Positions 46,618-58,600 of a stretch of 64,000 nt of DNA are shown one piece after another (position 1 is the stretch's first letter; every line of letters begins with the position of its first letter). Made by a program: the position numbers and the translations under genes. Under the pieces are notes generated by a model. That model saw only the letters and a program-made list of their open reading frames with translations. It was not told the DNA's origin and did no database searches. Source of the stretch: Odobenus rosmarus divergens (lineage: Eukaryota > Chordata > Mammalia > Carnivora > Odobenidae). The stretch spans positions 566,352 to 630,351 of the forward strand of contig NW_004451412.1 of NCBI RefSeq assembly GCF_000321225.1, in the 5' to 3' direction.

Positions 46618-49600
46618 GTGAGTAACAGGCGTCCCCAGGAATCTGCCGGGGACTCCCTGCCCTCCAGCCGCCGCCTCCTTGCCTGGAGGTTGCGGACTCG
46701 CAGCCGACACCTGCGCGCCCCGCGGCCCTGCTGGCAACCTCCTCCCGGGCTGTGCCTGGTCTCCTTGCTGCCGCCCGTCTAGGCCGCAGGGCGGACCGAC
46801 ACGTGGCCCGGGCACCGCTGAGCGAGGCGTAGGAAACCCAGCGTTCCCGGGTCTCGCCGAACTTTCTGAAATGCTCGGAACTGGCTCTGGATTGGGGAAA
46901 AGAAACAAAGTAGAGGAAGAGGGTGATTAGAAAGAGAAATGGCCAGGGGTTGGAGAGGTGCCTGGAAATCATATTGGTAATCAATAGTTATTGCAAAACA
47001 ATCACAGGAACATATGTGTTGATTCTTCTAAGTCTTGTTTTTCCTATTAAGTAAATAGCCTGCTATTTCCGGAACATTAATATTTGAACCTATTGAAAAA
47101 TTTACTTTTTGGGGTCCAGATTTTTTTTCTTTAAATTTTTTTATTGTTGTGTTAATCACCATACATTACATCATTAGTTTTTGATGTAGTGTTCCATGAT
47201 TCATTGTGTATAACACCCAGTGCTCCACGCAGAACGTGCCCTCTTTTAATACCCATCACCAGGCTAACCCATCCCCCCACCCTTGGGTCCAGATTTTATG
47301 TGTTTTATAGTGTTGATGCCATGATGACTTTGAAGAGCTCCAGAAGTACCAGGCAAAAAGTTGCCTTGATTCACTTTACATTTATCCTATTTACATAATC
47401 TTTTTATTTACGAGTGATTAGGTGCTCAGAAAAGATCACTTGTGACATTTATGCTGATAAAACAAACTTTTTTTTCCCCACACATCCAATTTCTAAATTT
47501 ATGGTGAACCAAATTGCTTGTGTTGGCTGATCAGTACATCGTCTTCCACACAGAAAAATTGAATTTAGGTAAAATATTATAGACTTAATATAATATAGAT
47601 ATCTGTCCTTTTGCTAAAGTGCTTAAAAGCCACATGGCTGTTCTTAGGATAAAATGGAAACACTATCAACATGATGTATGAGGTCTGAAGGATGAATAGT
47701 GAAATGCAAGGGAAGGAAACAGGCCTAGGGAGAGCATGTCAAAAGCCTGGGAGTGGGATACAGAAATTCAGTTACACAAGATAGAGTTCTGGAAAGGGAA
47801 TAGAGAAATCTGAAGTTGGAGCACTAAGCTGAGGCTCTAACTTGAGGGGCCTTTTAAACCTTGTCAGTAAGTAAGGATATTACAATAGGATGGGAATTCA
47901 TCCTCTAGGTACCTTGCAGCAGTAACTATTAAACTGAATTATAACTGTTTGTTTAATGGTCACCTACACTAGCTGGTGATCTGAGCACTGCTCATTTCTC
48001 CTGCCATTCTTTTCTACTCTAGCTGCTGCCCTCCCTCCGCTGCCCAATAGCAGTGTGCGCATGCGCGCACACCCCCCCCCAACCATCCTGAAGTCCTGCC
48101 ATGCACTGGTACCCCATGGTCTTTTTTCACCACCATTACTAAACACTTTCCCTCTTCTGGCTAAATATTTATCCTGCCTCAGATCTCAACCTCAACCTCA
48201 CTTTGTTTCAGACTTCCTTCTCTGGTGTCTAGACTAGGTTAGGTGGGCCTGCTATGAATGTGGGATCCCGTAGTCTGTGTATATCTCACAGCATACTTAC
48301 TTTGATGTCCTGTTTAATTTTAGCTTCGACTCAGGTTGCTTGAGAGCAGGAACTCTGTCTTGTTTACAGGTATATTCCTAGTGTACCTGGCACACGGACC
48401 CTAAAAAATGCCAATACTGAAAATGAGTCCATGTTCTAGGAGCATGAGGGGTGATTTCTCCCCTTGGAAATTTTAAGTCCTTAAACTTTTGTTATCTCTG
48501 ATCTTCATCTAAATCATTCTTTCTAATGACTACTTTTTTTTTTCAGTCTGTGACCTGCATCAAATTGGATTCCCTTGTCCTTCCTCACAATTTCCCACAT
48601 CTGTTAGTGTGGAGAAAGGATTAACACTGGGGAGTAGGGGAGAAAGATTAAGAAATAGAGGTGCTTGGAAATGGGCTAACTTAAGTGGGTGGGGGTGCCT
48701 CCCCTTGCACTTTAAAAAAATCAAGAAACCCTTCAGGCTGAACTTTCCCATTTTGCCTGTCATGCCAGATGGAAGTCACAAAAAATAAGCATTTTTTTCC
48801 TCTACAAGCTAGTTTATTGTATTGTGAATATATATACGGAAATGCTATTCTATTAATTTAATGTAAATTAGTCCTACTTCAGTTCTGCTATGAGAGAGGC
48901 AGGGTTGATAGTGGAAAGAGAAAAGAATATGATATCAGAAGAAACAGGATTTTGTCTGGCTCTGCCATTTCTGAACTGCATGGCTTCTACCTTTTTGATA
49001 CTTAGTTTTCTAATCTGTACAGTCAAGCCTTGAACAACATGGGTTTGAACTGCATGCCCATGGATTTTCTTTTTTCCAATAATTACCACACAGTACTGCA
49101 AATGTATTTTCTTTTTCTTAAGATTTTATTCTTTTCTTTAGTTTATTGTAAGAATACAGCATAAGGTACATATAACTTAGAAAATATGTGTTAATCAGCC
49201 ATTTAATCTTATCAGCAAGGCTTCTGATCAACAGTAGGCTATTAAGTTTTTGGGGAGTAAAAGTTCTATGCAGATTTTCAATCTTAGACCCCACATAGTT
49301 CAAGGGTCAACTATAATTATTTGTATAATTACAGTTTGTCACAAAATTACGTGAATCAAATATGATGCCTGTGAAAATGTAGAGTATAAGGTTCTATGCA
49401 GATGAGTGAATTTTTTATTAAAATTATCCCTTAACCACTCTGTATGTTCTCTGATTGATCAGAGATAACTTAGTCTTCCATTAGGAAATTTTTTCCTGAA
49501 ATCTGATGTCTCCATTTTATCTCCACAGTATTGAATATTGGTAAAAAACTCTATGAGGGTAAAACAAAAGAAGTCTATGAATTGCCAGATAGTCCAGGAA

Positions 49601-52600
49601 AAGTCCTCCTGCAGTCCAAGGACCAGATAACAGCAGGAAATGCAGCCAGAAAGAATCACCTGGAAGGAAAAGCTGCAATCTCAAATAAAACTACCAGTTG
49701 TATTTTTCAGTTGTTAAAGGAAGCAGGTAAGTGGCTTTCCCGATAGCCTCCCCTTTCACATTCTCTCTGTCACACACATACTCATCCTTTCATGGGGAAA
49801 TGGCATTATTTGGATTAACAACATGTTGACTACCAGTTATATTTTTTAATTGTTATCGGAAAACAGGTAAGTGGCTCCCCGCACAATCTCCTCCCTTTTG
49901 AATATTGCCACACACACACAAGCAGGGCACACTCTGATCTCTTTCATGGGGAGATGACATTTGGATTAAGAACATGTTGTTTGGCAATGTCTCAAAAGGT
50001 AAGGTTACTTAAATCAAACCAGGAACTCTTAAATTTCACTACAGCACTTAATTTGGAATTAGTAAGTTCTATCATTTAGTTAAGGAATCTTAACAGTTTG
50101 ATGCAATCTTTGTCTGGCATACCTATCTCCTCTGTAACTTTTCTCTCCTAGGAAGATGTCCTAGGAGAGACACTTACCTATGAAGGAGTCCTGTTCTGGT
50201 ATTAGGCAGCTCTAATTGAAGAGTTGAAATTTGGTACCTGCAGTTCTATACAGTTATTCATTGCTCTGTCCCTTGGAGATAAGACAGAATTTCAAATCCC
50301 TTTTCCACTTGAAAGCCCTGGAAAGTATTTGAAGATTGCCACCATACCTTCTTATTCTGCCTCAAGCGAGGGATTTGAACTAGATCAAAGATCTCCAGGG
50401 TTACCCCCTACTCTAAAACTGAAAGAAGACTATTTCCCATAGAGACATTTATTCAAAAAGACTAGATCAGAACATTCTGTGGAGGGCATTTGGAGTAAAG
50501 AAAGGGGAATTAAGATAATGGGCTTTTCTGCAGGGATTCAGTCAATGCTGATTTGTCTGTAGTATATGAAATCTCAGCTAATAAAAGATTCGAGCTCTTT
50601 TCCTCCAGTGTAAGAAACCTCATTGCCTTGCATCACTCAACCTTTGAGGCCTCTGGTTCCTTAAGCTTTGTTTTTTACTATCCCAGTTCTAATTTTATAA
50701 TTTAATAATTTTGTCTCCTTTTACTACCCAGTTGCCCTTTCATTTCTTAGAGCTTCCAGTAAGCATTACAGGCATACCCTGTTTTATTGCACTTTGCTTT
50801 ATTGTGTTTCATGGATATTGCCTTTTTTTTTGTACAAATTGAAGGTTTGTGGCAACCCTGCCCCTGCATTGAACAAGTCTGTTGGTGCCATTTTTCCAAC
50901 AACATTTGTTCTCTTCATGTTGCTGTCACATTTTGGCAAGTCTATCAATATTTCCAACTTCTCATTATTTTATTTGTTATGGTGAACTATGATCAGTGAT
51001 CACAACTTGCTGAAAGCCCAGATGATAGTGTTTTTTAGCAATAAAGTATTTTTTAACTGAAGGTTTTTAGATATCATGCCATCACACACTTAATAGACCA
51101 CAGTATCATGTAAATATAACTTTTATGTGCACTGGGAAACCAAAAAGTTCATTTGATTTGCTTTATTGTGGTGGCATGGAACTGAACCTGCAATATCTTC
51201 AAGGTATGTCCATAATGTCTTAAATTAATCTTCTAAATCCAAAGGGGGATTTAATACCTTAGTTTCCAGTCAGGATAGATGTACCTACCTTCCACAAAAT
51301 AACAAGGTAATTCAAATTAAATCAATTCTGTCAGTACAGAATGGGTTCTTGAATAGTTTTGCCTCTTTTCTAGTCTTCTGTTGAACACTTTTAAGGTAGT
51401 GTGGAGAAAAAAATGTTTGCCAACCTAATTTGTCATCTACATCATAAATCCCTCTATATGTTGAAAGTATGTTGTGATAAATTTAAAGGACCACCCACAG
51501 TTCCTAAGTAATATGATTTTAGGATTTTTATTTCAAGGCTTCCTTGATAGGTGGTTTCTCAGTGACTGAGTTGATTGCTGTAGAGAGCGTCAAACTAATT
51601 TTAGGTTCCTATTGCAGTACAGATAAGTGATCCATTTTTAACTTGCCAAGTTATTTCATTCTCCCTATACATACTAAAATTTTAAAAAGTTGCTTAATAC
51701 TATAAATTTTTAACAATAAAAAAAATTAGCTCCTATGTACCCATAGTAGTTATACATAGCTACGGGGCCTTACTTATTTATTTATTTATGTTTTCTTCAA
51801 ATAATGGAAGATAAGTACAGGCCCAAGTTTTTATTTTCATACTCAGTAAGGGACTATTCAGTGCATTTTGTGGGTTTAATGAAAAGTGAGTTAAAGTGAC
51901 CCAAATTGTCTCTGTTTGTCCAGGACTTTCCCAGTTTGGACTCTTAAAGCCCTGAGTCTGAGAAAGCTGGGAAAGTTCGCAATCCTAAAAGAAGTACTCC
52001 AACAATTATCTTTAAACTACTGTATTGGCGGGGCGCCTGGGTGGCCCAGTCGTTAAGTGTCTGCCTTTGGCTCAGGTCATGATCCCAGGGTCCTGGGATC
52101 AAGCCCCGCATCAGGTTCCTGGTCAGCAGGAAGCCTGCTTCTCCCTCTCCGACTCCCCCTGCTTGTGTTCCCTCTCACTGTCTCTCTCTGTCAAATAAAT
52201 AAAATCTTTAAAAAAAAACAAATACCGTATTGGCACACTTAACATAACAAACTTACTTGGTTCACAGGAAATGTTGAAAGATGTTTTTCAGGTTTTATAC
52301 ACTGAAATTAAGGAAAACTTAAGTTTCAAAAAATTCTTAGATTTGTTTTAGAGGACAGATTAGGAGTTCTGTTGCCTTATCCAATTTTTACTTGCTGATA
52401 GTTAAATCAATGCCATGTCTAATTGACCACCAGTGATCTATTTAAAATTGCTTCCTTTATAACCAAGGCTATGTTCCTAATTAAGGTATTTCTAGAAGTT
52501 AGAATGGGAAGAGCACCAAATGAGATTTTGTAAATCAGGATTCTGATTTTCTCACTGTCAGTCACAAGCAAAGTATAAAATACTGTACAAATAATAGGTA

Positions 52601-55600
52601 TAAGTAATACTGTTTTTCCATGGAAATAATATACGTGCTACACCTGAGTTATGAAATGTGTGGATTTGGTCTCAATACTTAACCTTTTAAGTCTTAGTTC
52701 TCTCACAGAAACCTACCGTAATTACATTTAGGTGTTAATAGTGATAATGGATACAAGTCCTGCAGTTGTTAAACCACAGATGAGGAGCTGGGCTACCTTT
52801 ATACATGGGTGGCCCAAGGGCTATGTGGGCTGATTAGCTGTCAGACACTGCTGTTGTAATTCAGAGTATGAAGTGACATTTCCTTAGTAATCTTCATAGG
52901 AGTCTTAAATTCTGTAAACAGTGAGACATGAGGAGAGTTGTTTTGCTCATCCCCCCAGTCATGAAATTTGTTAAGATGATTAGCATGTATATTAGAAGCA
53001 ATCATTATATCATCTAAACTGAATCTTTTTTTTTGAAGCAATTCTTTTTTCCTGTACTAGGTCATTACCGTAAATTGATTCTGTACTTTTGGTTCTCTTA
53101 GATGTGAGGAAGAGTTTTCCTCTGAGTAAAAGTAACTATTGTTTATATTTAAACAATAGATTGGGATACTAGTCTTTCAGGCTTGGTAGACAAGTGAGCA
53201 CATATGTCTAATAATTAACAGATCTTAAAAGGAACTCTTAAAGCCAGGCATGTAGTTACCACCTGTAGTTAAGGATTGATTTAAATGATTTGCCTATCCA
53301 TGAGCATGAGCCCAGTCATTCTTTAAAGGTTAAAATGACCATTTACTTAAACTCTTATTCTTTCCCAGAGTTCCTGTTCATGTAGCATATCACAATTTCC
53401 TGTTTCAATTGAATCTTACTGGTCAAACCCAGAGGGAGTACAGAGAAAATAATGCAGGTTTTGAAACTGGTCCAAGCACCATTACTGATTGGCAACATGT
53501 CCCAGCTTGTCAAATTACTTAACTTCTTTGAGACTCTGTTTCTTTCACTGTAAAATGTAATGATACCTATCTGAAAAATTTTATGTATGGTTAAATGAGA
53601 TATAAAACACTTAGAACAGTGCAGGTCTTACATAAATGTAGATTCCTTTCATGTAGGGTAATATATATGTATGTTATTATATGGCAGCACAAAATAATCC
53701 TGTAGCCTTTACATTATTAAAACGTCTCCTGGAAACCTTTATGTGTTAACATAATAATGCTCATCTTCAAGCTGCAGTGTTAATACCTAGAATATCTAGG
53801 AGTGGAATTGCTGGATCATATGGTTCATGATATATTATAACTATTATTAGGTTATTTTCCAACATCCCCAAATAAAATACCTCCGTCACAAGCTAGCTTT
53901 TTATCTTAGTTTTCCAGTAACAGTTTGAGTAAAGTAGAAGGGAAGGGAAGAACAAATGTTTTCTTTGCTCTTGGCCAAATTGGCCGCTGTGTTCTTGCTG
54001 CTACCTGTTGGATACTTTTTTTCAGGCATTATTTTCTTTAAATATTAAGAGAAAAGGGCAATCCAAATGTAGGTCTGTACCTGATTATGATAAGTGGATA
54101 TTTAATACTGGACTGTCAAATATGAGAATTGTATAACCAAATCTAAAGATAATTTAGTACCACTTAGATGAGTTATATGCTTTATGCAAAGTTAGGTAAG
54201 CAGTGGCAGGGGAATTTCTCAAAAGTATTTTTTGAATGTATGAATGAATGAATGAATGAATGGTAAAGACAGTGGGACCCAGACTTTCTGATCCACTATG
54301 AAATACTCCTAAATATTTTCATAAGCATTAAGAAAGCCATACTAATAATTTTGTTTTCCTACTTCTACTTTTTCAAAAAAGTTAATATACTTTTGATAGT
54401 ATCACTTAAGGATAACACATTTGGCTAGATAGGGTTTTTGTTTTATTTTGTTTTTTGTAAACAGCAATTTTATTATGCCTCAGATCTAACTTTTTTAATA
54501 CAATTTTAATGCTTTTTAACACCTTTTTATCAATATGTAGGTATCAAAACTGCTTTCACCAGAAAATGTGGGGAGACAGCTTTCATTGCACCTAAGTGTG
54601 AAATGATACCAATTGAATGGGTTTGTAGAAGAATAGCAACTGGTTCTTTTCTCAAAAGGAATCCTGGTGTCAAGGAGGGATATAAGTTTTACCCACCTAA
54701 AGTGGAACTGTTTTTCAAGGTAATTATTCTGTGCTTCTGTGTCTTACTATAATATAGCAACAAACATAATTTCAAAGTCAAAAGATTTAAATGTTATTAA
54801 AGCTAAATAAAATCTTTAAAAAATAAATTTAAAAATAAAATTAGCAGTTATTAGGAAGAAAAGTAACAATTCAGAAACTTTATTTTATTTTTTAAAGATT
54901 TTATTTATTTGACAGAAAGAGAGAGACAGCGAGAGAGGGACCACAAGTAGGGGGAGTGGGAGAGGAAGAAACAGGCTTCCCGCCAAGCAGGGAGCCCAAT
55001 GCAGGGCTCAATCCCAGGACCCTGGGATCATGGCCTGAGCCGAAGGCAGACGCTTAATGACTGAGCCACCCAGGCTCCCCAACAATTCAGAAACTTTAAG
55101 TTTTTAAAGAGTTTGAAGTAAAAGTGAATACAAGGGATCTTTTTATATTCAGATACAGAAAAACTATTACCAATATCTCATAAGCAAAGACATAAAAAGG
55201 ATGTAGGAATCAGTGGTTATAAATTTGTATTGGTTTTCTTTATTGAAACTGCTTTTTGGGATGCCTGGGTGCCTCAGTCGTTTAAGCATCTGCCTAAGGC
55301 TCAGGTCATGATACCGGGTGCTGGGATTGAGTCCTGCATCGGGCTCCTTGCTCAGCCGGGAACCTGCTTCTCCCTCTACCTGCTGCGCCCCCTGCTTGTT
55401 GCTCTGTTGTACAAATAAGTAAACAAAATCTTTAAAAAAAAAAACTGCTTTTCTCCCTCTTTGTTTAGCTGTTAAGCATAGTTCTAACGTCAGGAAGCAT
55501 AGTTCCAATGTCAGGAGTAATGTCTATGTAGCATTTTTATTGTTTCCTTTTTTTTTTTTTTAAGATTTTATTTATTTATTGAGAGAGAAAGAGGGAGATG

Positions 55601-58600
55601 GCGAGCAAGCATGCAGTGAGAGGAACAAAGCTGGGGCGGGGGAGAGGAGGGGGGAAAGAATCCTAAGCAGACTCCACACTGGGCAGGGAGCCCGACAGGG
55701 GGCTCCATCACACAGCCCTGAGATCATGACCTGAGCCGTAACCAAAAGTCTGGACCCTCAACCAACCAAGCCACCCAGTCGCACCTTGTGTAGCTTTTTT
55801 TTTTTTTAAATTTAAAGGTTTTATTTATTTATTTGACAGAGCACACAAGGAGGGGGAGCAGCAGGCAGAGGGAGAGGGAGAAGTAGGCTCCCCACTGAGC
55901 AGGGAGCCCTACGCAGGGCTCAGTCCTAGGAACCTGGGACCATGACCTGAGCTGAAGGCAGGTGGTCAGCCGACTGAGCCACCCAGACGTACCTGGTATA
56001 GCATTTTTAAACAGTGAACTAAAATTGCCTCTCAGCCTTTTGGCCTAGTTCAAATATAATCAGTGAACTGCATACTTTAAAATGTTTATCTTATGGTTAT
56101 AATACAAATCCAGAATTCATAAAAGAAAAATTTCATGTGAAATTGGGACACTACATAAAACGAATAAAATGAAAGTATTTTTTCACTCATGTCTTTAAAT
56201 GAAGTCTCTTGAATTATTAAATAATATCCCTAAAGACTTATAGTCTTATATAAATTTTTATTAAAAATGAGGTCAAGAGCAGTGCCTGGCTGGCTCAGTT
56301 GGCAGAGCATGTGACTCTTGATCTCAGGATTGAGAGTTTGAGCCCATGTTGGGTGTAGAGATTATTTAAAATCTTAAAAAAAAAGGTGGGGGTGCCTGGG
56401 TGGCTCAGTCATTAAGCGTCTGCCTTTGGCTCAGGTCATGATCCCAGGGTCCTGGGATCGAGTCCCGCTTCGGGCTCTCTGCTCAGTGGGAAGCCTGCTT
56501 CTTTCTCTCCCACTCCCCTGCTTGTGTTCCCTCTCTCGCTGTGTCTCTGTCAAATAAATAAATAAAATATTTAAAAAAAAAAAAGGGGTCCCTGGGTGCC
56601 TCAGTTGGTTAAGCATCTCCCTTTGGCCCAGGTCATGATCCTGGGGTCCTGGGATCAAGCCTTATATCGGGCTCAACGGGGAGCCTGCTTCTCCTCTCCC
56701 TCTGCCTGCCCCTCTGTCTGCCCCTCTGCCTACTTGTGCTATCAAATAAATAAATAAAAACCTTTAAAAAAAAAAAAAAGAGGTCAGGAGATTATGAAAA
56801 CTGCATCCTAGAAAGATTTGGTGGACTAAAGTGTGTTTTGGCCTTCTTACTGTCTCTGTTGACTCATGAAGGAAAAAAAACCACAGACTTTTTTTAAATT
56901 AGTTTATAGAGAGAGCAAATTCTTTCAGATTACTTTATCACCTGGAGTAAGTTACTCACCGAATATCTTAAATTTTAAAGTAGCTATTAAAACTAGATAA
57001 GTTAAAAATAATTGTGAGTTAAAGGGCATTTCAATGAAAAATTAAGTCTTTAGAGAAAATAAATATTTCTGAGGAATTCATGGTCAAGGAAAAAAGGACT
57101 TCAGTTTATCTCAATCAAAATTTTTATTTTTAAAATAATTGTACTCCTATACTTTATTTTCAGGATGATGCCAATAACGATCCACAGTGGTCTGAGGAAC
57201 AGCTAATTGCTGCAAAATTTTGCTTTGCTGGACTTGTTATAGGCCAGACTGAAGTAGATATCATGAGTCACGCTACACAGGCTATTTTTGAAATACTGGA
57301 GAAATCCTGGTTGCCCCAGAACTGTACACTGGTTGATATGAAGGTACAAATAAAATGGAGATTTGATAATAAGATTATAACTGAGAAATGTCTTTAGTTG
57401 TAGAGTTTTGAAAACTTTCCTTTGGTGATATGCTATTTCTAGATTGAATTTGGTGTTGATGTAACCACCAAAGAAATTGTTCTTGCTGATGTTATTGATA
57501 ATGATTCCTGGAGACTCTGGCCATCAGGAGATCGAAGCCAACAGAAGGATAAACAGGTAATGCCTCAGGATTTTTTTTTTATCCTTTTCAAAATCAGGTG
57601 AGATAGAGGTGAGTAGGAAGATGGGAGGAAAAGAAAAGGCTACTATTGTTCCATATGATAAGAACCAGAGTTGATTGCTATTTACTTTTAAAGATAAGTA
57701 TCTCTTATATTTTCTATATCCTGAAAAAAAATAATAGGAACAGTACCTTGTATTTTCAAAATAGATTATTCATTTATTATGACTGTCACACAGAGCAAGT
57801 GTCATCCTTGTTTGGCCAATTGAAAACTAAGGTGCTGAGAGGATGGTATCTTCATAATTACAAGAATAAGGGCAGATCTGGAACTCCATCCCAAGTGTTC
57901 TGGATCTTACCAGGTTCCATTTCTGCTCTGTCCTATGAAAAGCAAAATTAGGGCAGATGCTCTCTACTTAATACATAAGAATTGTCAGGGCAGTTAATTG
58001 TAGTTGCTAGTGTAGAAAGCACTTAAGCTTAAATGAAAATACAAGTGTACTTCACTATCTGAACTTTCTCTGGTCTAATTCAGGAAATGAATTTATAGGT
58101 TCGGATACATTTTCAGATATATTCCTTGCTATGCAAGCTTTTCATAGTCTACCCAAAATTCAGAAATTAAATAATTTCAGTTAGCAAGAATATTACTAAT
58201 AGAATATCTGTATTCTAAACTTTCCATCTTATTTTCTAGTCCTATCGTGACCTCAAGGAAGTAACTCCCGAAGCACTCCAGATGGTGAAGAAAAATTTTG
58301 AGTGGGTTGCAGAAAGAGTGGAGGTAAAACTTTTGTAGTAAACCCATGCTGTTCTGTGTTTTTCTACAAGAAAATCTTGCTTCAAAAAGGAAAATAGGGG
58401 CATCTAGATGGCTCAGTCGGTTGAGCATCCGGCTCTCAGTTTTAGCTCCAGTCAGGATCTCAGTATCTCAGGATCATGGAGTTGAACCCCACATTGGGCT
58501 CTCCATTCACTACAGAGTCTGCTTGGGATTCTTTCTCCCTCCCTCTGCCCTTCCCCCTGCTTGCATGCTCTTTCTCTAAATAAATAAATAAATAAAACCT

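Larger units (their letters stand above)
45480..46700. promoter_or_regulatory. PPAT-PAICS bidirectional CpG-rich promoter
   Basis: A GC- and CpG-rich block covers both first exons, in sharp contrast to the AT-rich flanks. Visible sites include a GC box at 45,918-45,928, a CCAAT box at 45,938-45,942 and an NRF1-like TGCGCCTGCGCG at 46,336-46,347. No TATA box was seen. NRF-1 control of the human GPAT-AIRC locus has been reported. Transcription start sites are not visible from sequence. Confidence 0.88.

Noticed and set aside
46231..46984. Long overlapping open frames of 204-225 codons on the minus strand across the promoter
   Set aside because: GC-rich CpG-island DNA has few stops. The frames overlap PAICS exon 1 in antisense, are rich in Arg/Pro/Gly and match nothing known to me.
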